Shown here: piece after piece, positions 58,947 through 64,000 of the stretch
Position numbering within the stretch: position 1 is the stretch's first letter
Layout of the letters: every line of letters starts with the position of its first letter
NCBI GenBank assembly: GCA_016787525.1
Contig: JAEUUP010000043.1
Span: 1 to 64,000 of the forward strand
Origin: Saprospiraceae bacterium
GTDB taxonomy: Bacteria > Bacteroidota > Bacteroidia > Chitinophagales > Saprospiraceae
Direction: 5' to 3'
DNA length: 64,000 nucleotides
The notes under the pieces: generated by a model
What the model was told of the DNA's origin: nothing
What the model saw: the letters and a program-made list of their open reading frames with translations, nothing else
The model's database searches: none
Made by a program: the position numbers and the translations under genes

Positions 58947-59390
58947 ATGATGAAACGACTCTTTGGGTGCATAATCTTAGGTTTAACCTGCCTAATGTCT
59001 TGTCAGAATATCGAAAAAACTCAGACGCACAAGGCGACACCTTCTGAAAACACTGCACAAACGGCCTCGCCCATAGCTATTGGCTTAAATGTCTTTGACT
59101 TTCAAAAAAAATTAGCTGCCAATCCCTCAGCTTCACTCATTGATGTGCGTACGCCACAGGAGTTTGCAACTGGGCATCTACACAATGCCACACTTATGAA
59201 CCTTTATGACGCAGATTTTAAAACCAAAATCAATGCTTTGGATAAGACTAAACCTGTTTTTGTGTATTGTGCCGTAGGAGGACGCAGTGCAAACGTTATG
59301 GAGATGCTGAAAAGTTCGGGTTTTAATGCGGTTTATCACATGATGGGTGGTATTGTGGAGTGGTCAGCAGCAGGTCTGCCTACGGAATAA
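58947..59390 (+). CDS. Rhodanese-like lipoprotein
   Basis: The 147-residue protein has a lipoprotein signal peptide with the lipobox LMSC (cysteine near residue 20) and a single rhodanese domain: ASLIDVRTPQEFATGHLHNAT, then VFVYCAVGGRSANVM with the active cysteine. It probably transfers sulfane sulfur or binds sulfur compounds at the periplasmic face of a membrane. An ATG immediately after the first (58950) is also possible. It is in an operon with a small membrane protein and near DUF2892, Crp/Fnr and DsrE genes. Confidence 0.9.
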   Translation: MMKRLFGCIILGLTCLMSCQNIEKTQTHKATPSENTAQTASPIAIGLNVFDFQKKLAANPSASLIDVRTPQEFATGHLHNATLMNLYDADFKTKINALDKTKPVFVYCAVGGRSANVMEMLKSSGFNAVYHMMGGIVEWSAAGLPTE

Positions 59391-59430
59391 TGACTTTAGG
59401 ATATTGCATTTAGTGTTCCATAAAATATGT

Positions 59431-59493
59431 AAAAGGTTTTTGTCAGAACCCTTTTGAAATGTAAAATTTCAGTGGTTTTGACAAAAACCTTTT
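59431..59493. terminator. Large hairpin between rhodanese and M12 genes
   Basis: A perfect 15-bp stem (59431-59445 with 59479-59493) built on AAAAGGTTTTTGTCA encloses a 33-nt loop. Confidence 0.75.
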
Positions 59494-59551
59494 ATTGTTT
59501 AAGCTTAAACACCTAAATTTGGCTATTAAAATAACTAAAAAATCAAATACA

Positions 59552-62071
59552 ATGAACAACTACACGATTTGTTTAAGACACTTTATTGTTAGTGTCTGCT
59601 TTTTGCTCGTCACTACTTCAACCTACGCTCAAACATTCCAACTCATTGGACAACCTTCTTCTTTAAACAACAAGGAACAACTCAACAGTAAATTCAGTAA
59701 CTACCAAATCTTCACTTTAGATGCCAAAGCTTTAAGTAATTACTTGCGAGAGAACCAGACAGCCAAAGATGTACATATCGAATTAGGTACTAATCAATGG
59801 GATTTGGTCATCCGACCCAACGATATACGCACCCCTCAGTATCAATTGGTGCTTGGCACACCGCAAGGCAATAAAATTTATCCTGCTGATGAGAATGTCA
59901 CCTACACTGCACGTTTTAAAGACCAAGCGACCCTTTGTTCAGCTTTGACAATAGATGACGATTTTATTGATGGTTACATACACGATGGAGATACACACTG
60001 GTTCATCGAACCTGCCCGTTTGTTTCAGACTGATGCACCACAAGATGCTTTTATTCTTTATACCTTGAAGGATGTCAAACCTTTCAGTGCCAAATGTGCT
60101 GTTGACCATTTGGGCGGTGTTGATAAAGTACAGCATATAGAAGAGGCATCTCAAGCCGAACTGACACCTTTGGCTTGCAAACAAGGCGCAGTGGCTATTG
60201 CCATAGACAACGATTTGTATGTGGCACAAAACTCTTCAAGCGAGACAGTGAAAAATGTGGTTTTTTCGGTCATTAATGGTGTCAATACACTCTACGCCAG
60301 TGCCTTTACTGACCAAATAAAATTCACTATCACAATGGTGTATATCGCAACGAGTTCGGCAAGCGACCCTTATTCGCCCACATCATCAAGCACAGAGGCC
60401 AGTGTACTCCTCAATGCTTTCACAACATGGGGACAAGCAGGGAATTTTGGTATATCTTCATCCGTCTTTGACTTTGGGATGGTATTTACATCGCGAGATA
60501 TAGCATCATCTGGTAATACCGCTACGGTGGGATTGGCTTGGGTAGGCGGCGGTTGTGGTTCGACTTTGTATCAAGTTGATGAATACCGAAACTTTCCTAT
60601 TGCAGGCATGGCGGCTGTTACAGCACACGAAACAGGACATAATCTAAACGCAACCCATGATGTTTCGAGTGGATTTATCATGGCTTCCACTGTGAACTTT
60701 AGTGCGCCACCTTCTTCTTGGTCAAGTACATCCATATCCACTATCAATAGTTTTTATCCAACAAAATCTTGCATTGCTGCTTGTACAACTTTAGGTTCGC
60801 CAACAGCTGACTTTATTTCTGCCTCCTCCATTGGTTGTACCAACAATAATGTTTCCTTCTCAGATTTATCTACCAACGAACCCAGTTCTTGGAGTTGGAC
60901 GTTTTCGAGTGGTACACCTGCTACGTCCAGTGTTCAAAACCCCTCAGTACAATGGTCTTCAACGGGTTCTTATACGGTCAGTCTCAGTTCTTCTAATTCG
61001 GCAGGGTCAAGTGCAACAATGACCAAATCAAATTATGTTACCATTATTGCCCCACCTGCTAATCCCTGCTCACCTACAGGTTCTCCTCTCGGTGCAAAAG
61101 GTATTACGAGTTTTCAATTGTCCAATATTAACCATTCGTCTGGAAGTGCCGCAACAGATGGCGCAAACTACCGAAATTTAGCATGTAGTTTCTCAACCAG
61201 TTTAAGTACAAACACCTTATACAGCGGACAAATAGGTTTGCCTGACTTTGCCGCCGTTCGTATTTGGATAGATTATAACAATAATGGTAGTTTCTCCGAC
61301 GCAGGAGAACTGATTCATACCTCAGGTGATGGATTTTCGTATTCAGGTACTTACAGTTTCTCTTTTACGACACCCAGTAGTCCAACAGCTGGTCAATTTT
61401 TGCGTTTGAGAGCGCGTGCTTACTCAAATTCCTTTGATAATAATCCCTGTTCAAACTATACCAGTGCAACAGGTCAAACAGAAGACTACGCTGTTTACTT
61501 TGGTAACATCACTTTACCCGTTGAAATGGTACAATTTGCAGGTAAATGGCAAAATGATTATGCCGCTTTGACGTGGCAAACGATGAATGAAGTACAAAAC
61601 AGAGGTTTTGAAGTTGAACGTTCATTCGATGGCCAAAAGTTTGAAAAAATCAGCTTTGTAGCAGCAAAAGGGGGGCAACACATGACAGAATATTGGTTCA
61701 ATGACTATGAATTGAATAAATCAACACCCCCTCAGTATGTTTATTATAGACTCAAGCAGCTAGATGAAAACGGCAGTTTCCGTTATTCTAAAGTCATATT
61801 ATTGACTATAAGGGGTAAAAACCAATGGGTCGTTTCACCGAACCCGTCCAAAGGATTGTTTAATTTGAACACAACTCAAACGCTGTCTAATACAGTGGAT
61901 ATTGAAGTCATAGATATGCTTGGGCGCACAATGAATCGCCAAAATAAAATCCTTTTAGATGCAGGCTCCCCTTTGCCGATTGATTTGTCTTCTATGGCAA
62001 ACGGTGTTTATATTTTGAAAGTGTCTCAAACGAATCAGCCGTTATTTGTCAGTCGTTTGATAAAAGACTAA
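59552..62071 (+). CDS. Secreted M12/reprolysin-like metalloprotease with PKD, GEVED and T9SS domains
   Basis: About 839 residues from the ATG at 59552 with a signal peptide (ending STYAQ). A propeptide-like region precedes a metzincin-type zinc motif, TAHETGHNLNATHD (about residues 357-370). A PKD domain follows (CTNNNVSFSDLSTNEPSSW), then a GEVED domain (VRIWIDYNNNGSFSDAGEL to GQTEDYAVYF) and a T9SS sorting domain with the ITLPVEMVQFAGKW linker. It digests extracellular proteins by family; the substrate is unknown. Motif copies 59832, 60940 and 61727 encode TPQY, NPSV and PPQY. Confidence 0.9.
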   Translation: MNNYTICLRHFIVSVCFLLVTTSTYAQTFQLIGQPSSLNNKEQLNSKFSNYQIFTLDAKALSNYLRENQTAKDVHIELGTNQWDLVIRPNDIRTPQYQLVLGTPQGNKIYPADENVTYTARFKDQATLCSALTIDDDFIDGYIHDGDTHWFIEPARLFQTDAPQDAFILYTLKDVKPFSAKCAVDHLGGVDKVQHIEEASQAELTPLACKQGAVAIAIDNDLYVAQNSSSETVKNVVFSVINGVNTLYASAFTDQIKFTITMVYIATSSASDPYSPTSSSTEASVLLNAFTTWGQAGNFGISSSVFDFGMVFTSRDIASSGNTATVGLAWVGGGCGSTLYQVDEYRNFPIAGMAAVTAHETGHNLNATHDVSSGFIMASTVNFSAPPSSWSSTSISTINSFYPTKSCIAACTTLGSPTADFISASSIGCTNNNVSFSDLSTNEPSSWSWTFSSGTPATSSVQNPSVQWSSTGSYTVSLSSSNSAGSSATMTKSNYVTIIAPPANPCSPTGSPLGAKGITSFQLSNINHSSGSAATDGANYRNLACSFSTSLSTNTLYSGQIGLPDFAAVRIWIDYNNNGSFSDAGELIHTSGDGFSYSGTYSFSFTTPSSPTAGQFLRLRARAYSNSFDNNPCSNYTSATGQTEDYAVYFGNITLPVEMVQFAGKWQNDYAALTWQTMNEVQNRGFEVERSFDGQKFEKISFVAAKGGQHMTEYWFNDYELNKSTPPQYVYYRLKQLDENGSFRYSKVILLTIRGKNQWVVSPNPSKGLFNLNTTQTLSNTVDIEVIDMLGRTMNRQNKILLDAGSPLPIDLSSMANGVYILKVSQTNQPLFVSRLIKD

Positions 62072-62098
62072 GAAACTGTTTTAAAAGGCTCAATGATG

Positions 62099-62323
62099 GT
62101 TTTAGGTTGCTGATATTCTTAAAACCCGTAGGGTTGGCATTTTGGTAGCAATAAAACACCCTGTTTGTTTTCAATGCCGTAGGCATGGGATTGTGTAAAG
62201 AAAAGGAGTGATTAAATCCTTTATAATGTCCTGCCTACGGCATTCAATAATCGTATGTATTGCTATTTTCTACCAAAATACCAATCCTACGGGTTTTAAG
62301 AACATCAGCAACTTGAAACTATA
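62099..62323. repeat. Large inverted repeat element
   Basis: The outer arms (about 62099-62155 and 62259-62323) pair with few mismatches, and an inner pair (GCCGTAGGCATGGG region, and its complement near 62232) continues the stem. It fills the gap between the protease gene and DUF2892. The CCCGTAGGGTTGGCATTTTG pieces resemble the repeat near 45.6 kb in style. Confidence 0.8.
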
Positions 62324-62351
62324 ATTGAGCATTCTAAAGAGTCAAATAAAT

Positions 62352-62555
62352 TCACTTCACAGAGCAAGTTGAAATGCCAAAAATACTGTACAAAGGGCAG
62401 AATTTGACCAAACCTGTCAAACCAAAAATGATAGCTGCCACCAATAGAACAAGACCTAAAGTACCAGAGACCGTTCCTGTAAAATAAAGTACTGCCATGA
62501 TGACAGCTGCAACCCAGCGCACGTTGCGATCGAGAGAAGACATATTTTGTTTCAT
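62352..62555 (-). CDS. DUF2892 family membrane protein
   Basis: 67 residues with the DUF2892 pattern DRNVRWVAAVIMAVLYFTGTVSGTLGLVLLVAAIIFGLTGLVKFCPLYSIFGISTC, including the conserved CPLYxxFGxxTC end. It is a two-helix inner membrane protein often fused or linked to rhodanese domains, as in YgaP. It neighbours a Crp/Fnr regulator and DsrE and rhodanese genes, consistent with sulfur handling. Confidence 0.9.
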   Translation of the reverse strand: MKQNMSSLDRNVRWVAAVIMAVLYFTGTVSGTLGLVLLVAAIIFGLTGLVKFCPLYSIFGISTCSVK

Positions 62556-62647
62556 TGCTTTGCTTTTTTAATGCGTTAAATAATGAGACAAAACTCGGAA
62601 CTTAACCTTTTCAAATCAGTGACTTATGTCACAACGGGCTAAAAATT

Positions 62648-63271
62648 TCAAAGAATTTTCACATTTCCACGTATTTGTACGATTTTTTGCTCTTGTTCCA
62701 ACTTTTTCAAGACTCTTGTGACCACTTCGCGCGATGTACCTAAGTCGTGCGCAACTTCTGTGTGTCGGATGGTAAACTCATTCGTTTGTTTCAGTTGTGC
62801 CAATTGTTTCAAATACCTAAAAAAGCGCACATCAAGGCTTTCAAACACCAATTGGTTGATGGTATCCAACAAATCCAAATAGCGATGATTGAATTCTTGA
62901 AAAAAAGCCTGTGTCAATCGTGGGTATTTGCGCAGCCAATCCATCAAAACAGGCGCAGGAATCAAGGCAATCGTCGCATCTGTTTCGGTGCGTGCAAAAA
63001 TACGGCTCGACTGCTGCATCAAACACGACATCAACGACATCACGCAACTTTCTTTGGCATTCAAAAAGTACAAAAGCATTTCTTTTTCTTCCGAAAACGT
63101 AAAAACCTTGACCGTTCCTGACAAGACAATAGGTGTCACATTCATAAACTGCCCTTGTCGGATGATTTCCGTTTGCGCTGGAATCTGTTTTAAGATGGCG
63201 TGCTGCGACAATGCTTGAATCAGTTCCTGTTCAAACTGCGGAAATAACGTTTTGAAATCAATTCTATCCAT
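62648..63271 (-). CDS. Crp/Fnr family transcriptional regulator
   Basis: The 207-residue protein has an N-terminal cyclic-nucleotide-binding-like barrel (ILKQIPAQTEIIRQGQFMNVTPIVLSGTVKVF) and a C-terminal winged helix (HTEVAHDLGTSREVVTRVLKKLEQEQKIVQI). It lacks the four-cysteine Fe-S pattern of Fnr but has a CVMSLMSCL pair that might sense redox or sulfur state. It lies next to DUF2892 (same strand, 92 bp away) and divergent from DsrE (126 bp), which it may control. Confidence 0.9.
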   Translation of the reverse strand: MDRIDFKTLFPQFEQELIQALSQHAILKQIPAQTEIIRQGQFMNVTPIVLSGTVKVFTFSEEKEMLLYFLNAKESCVMSLMSCLMQQSSRIFARTETDATIALIPAPVLMDWLRKYPRLTQAFFQEFNHRYLDLLDTINQLVFESLDVRFFRYLKQLAQLKQTNEFTIRHTEVAHDLGTSREVVTRVLKKLEQEQKIVQIRGNVKIL

Positions 63272-63361
63272 ATTTTCAGTTTATGATTTGAAAAAGAGCT
63301 TAAAGTTAAGATTTTTTCAAAAGAATAAATGAAAGATTGTTCATATAGGCGGGAATAGATT

Positions 63362-63369
63362 TATATTTG
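63362..63369 (+). promoter_or_regulatory. -7 box for the DsrE gene
   Basis: TATATTTG matches TAnnTTTG, with a TTG 22 bp upstream (63337-63339) and the ATG 28 bp downstream. It is 91 bp from the divergent Crp/Fnr start. Confidence 0.55.
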
Positions 63370-63397
63370 AGCATTCATTCAAAAAATAAAAAAAGTT

Positions 63398-63826
63398 ATG
63401 AAAAAAATCTTCTTCCTTTTCATCCTTGGTCTCACACTTTCGACCCCCTCAGTATTGGCTCAAAATGTAGTCAGCACCAAAGCGCATAAAGTCGTTTTTC
63501 AATTGACCAACAACGACACATTGGCACATAAAGCTCTCGTGCGTCAAATCAATAATTTGTTGACAGCCGCACCGAATGCTCAAATCGAAGTCGTATGCCA
63601 CAACAACGGTATAGAATTTCTAACGGCGGCTAAAACGAAACAAGCCAAAGGCATCACGGAATTGAAAGCCAAAGGTGTCGTATTTGCCGCTTGTGAGAAT
63701 ACATTACGCGAACGCAAGATTGAAAAAACAGAAATCGTCTCGGAAGCCATTTTTGTTCCCGCAGGTGTGCTTGAAGTGGTGATGAAACAAGAAGATGGAT
63801 ACAGTTATCTGAAAGCAGGTTTTTAG
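63398..63826 (+). CDS. Exported DsrE-like protein
   Basis: The 142-residue protein has a signal peptide (MKKIFFLFILGLTLSTPSVLAQ) and a DsrE/DsrF-like fold: KVVFQLTNNDTLAHKALVRQINNLL, IEVVCHNNGIEFL and GVVFAACENTLRERK. A conserved-looking cysteine in FAACENT is positioned like the active cysteine of sulfur carriers. The dispersed motif (63444) encodes TPSV inside the signal peptide. Periplasmic sulfur or redox role is inference from family and neighbours. Confidence 0.88.
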   Translation: MKKIFFLFILGLTLSTPSVLAQNVVSTKAHKVVFQLTNNDTLAHKALVRQINNLLTAAPNAQIEVVCHNNGIEFLTAAKTKQAKGITELKAKGVVFAACENTLRERKIEKTEIVSEAIFVPAGVLEVVMKQEDGYSYLKAGF

Positions 63827-63934
63827 TTTTGATAAAAAATAATCGTTTTAAATAAAGTTTTTTGGTGATTTTACGATATTTGAAGTCATTTAGGACATAA
63901 CCAATTATGAATTATCAAACAAAACGTAACCAAT

Positions 63935-64000
63935 ATGGAGGATAAACTTCTGCCATTTGAGATTGCTAATCTGATTTTAGATGAATACAATCGCTACCAC
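63935..64000 (+). CDS. Partial open frame at the window end
   Basis: From ATG 63935 an open frame (MEDKLLPFEIANLILDEYNR) runs off the end of the window. It is too short to identify, and the start is a guess. Confidence 0.35.
   Translation, partial: MEDKLLPFEIANLILDEYNRYH

Larger units (their letters stand above)
291..63454. repeat. Dispersed 9-12 bp motif family TACTGAGGGG(G)T, about 66 exact copies
   Basis: Seen directly: the 9-mer ACTGAGGGG or its complement recurs throughout. Plus-strand copies start near 291, 2520, 2815, 4485, 6159, 7682, 9647, 10685, 11364, 15223, 16881, 17798, 17994, 19888, 20739, 22334, 23783, 27192, 28168, 28253, 33311, 33731, 35507, 36998, 39927, 40444, 40734, 45148, 47261, 51762, 52672, 56361, 57409. 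Minus-strand copies start near 7411, 13631, 16197, 17715, 19271, 20824, 21682, 24870, 27066, 28032, 29216, 31088, 31829, 33581, 34874, 35354, 36847, 37993, 39519, 42066, 42468, 46479, 47854, 48409, 49741, 51285, 54046, 54535, 58613, 59832, 60940, 61727, 63444. Near-copies lie at 1176, 53124 and 54778. About 60 read TACTGAGGGG. In genes the motif is read as TEG, LRG, PSV, PLS or PQY. The sixth frame contains TGA and is never used inside a gene. Role unknown; a DNA-uptake-type signal is the leading inference. Confidence 0.95.

Noticed and set aside
291-63454. Chi-type recombination hotspot as explanation of the motif
   Set aside because: Copies are evenly split between strands, while Chi sites are usually biased along the replication direction; the window alone cannot settle it.

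Overview
This window looks like chromosome of a member of the Bacteroidota, probably a gliding or filamentous Saprospiria/Chitinophagia-type bacterium. That placement is inference from gene content. At least ten large secreted proteins end in type IX secretion (T9SS) sorting or CHU_C-like C-termini. Several promoters carry the Bacteroidota -7 box TAnnTTTG, start regions are A-rich rather than Shine-Dalgarno-rich, and families typical of the phylum occur (DUF2853, YHYH, DUF2911, choice-of-anchor domains). No rRNA, tRNA, CRISPR array, complete insertion sequence or prophage was seen.

Layout. 0-5.4 kb: lipid genes (fatty acid hydroxylase, acyl-CoA ligase, aldehyde dehydrogenase) and an Rpn-type nuclease. 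5.6-9.6 kb: FkbM methyltransferase, a secreted heme-motif protein, DinB-like and PHP proteins. 9.6-13.5 kb: an AT-rich island of three genes separated by repeat modules A and B, then a 43-bp minisatellite. 13.5-20.7 kb: T9SS cargo including two purple-acid-phosphatase-like enzymes. 19.2-22.2 kb: sigma factor, small membrane protein, Spy/CpxP-like protein and YHYH protein. The same four-gene module recurs at 46-49.2 kb on the other strand. 22.6-28.7 kb: DoxX, a 1000-residue hybrid histidine kinase and a repeat-rich gap. 28.7-37 kb: DUF1573 protein and three giant surface proteins with nearly identical C-termini. 37-47.5 kb: tail-collar, DUF2853, cold-shock and glycosyltransferase genes, a secreted caspase, and peptidoglycan hydrolases. 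50-56.8 kb: cytochrome c peroxidase, then a TetR / PhlG-like hydrolase / FAD oxidase unit with a shared operator, and a cation transporter. 57-64 kb: lectin and metalloprotease cargo, then rhodanese, DUF2892, Crp/Fnr and DsrE genes.

The most striking signal is not a gene. The 9-mer ACTGAGGGG (usually TACTGAGGGG(G)T) occurs about 66 times by hand count, 33 per strand, against about 0.5 expected for random sequence of equal base composition. About 45 copies lie inside genes, where they use all five stop-free reading frames. About 21 are intergenic, often beside terminators, as inverted pairs, or exactly at junctions of larger repeats. Four copies are split by an 18-22 bp insert. Density (about 1 per kb), strand balance and tolerance in genes resemble DNA uptake sequences of Neisseria and Pasteurellaceae. 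No such system is known to me in Bacteroidota, and function here is inference.

All counts were made by eye and no database search was run.
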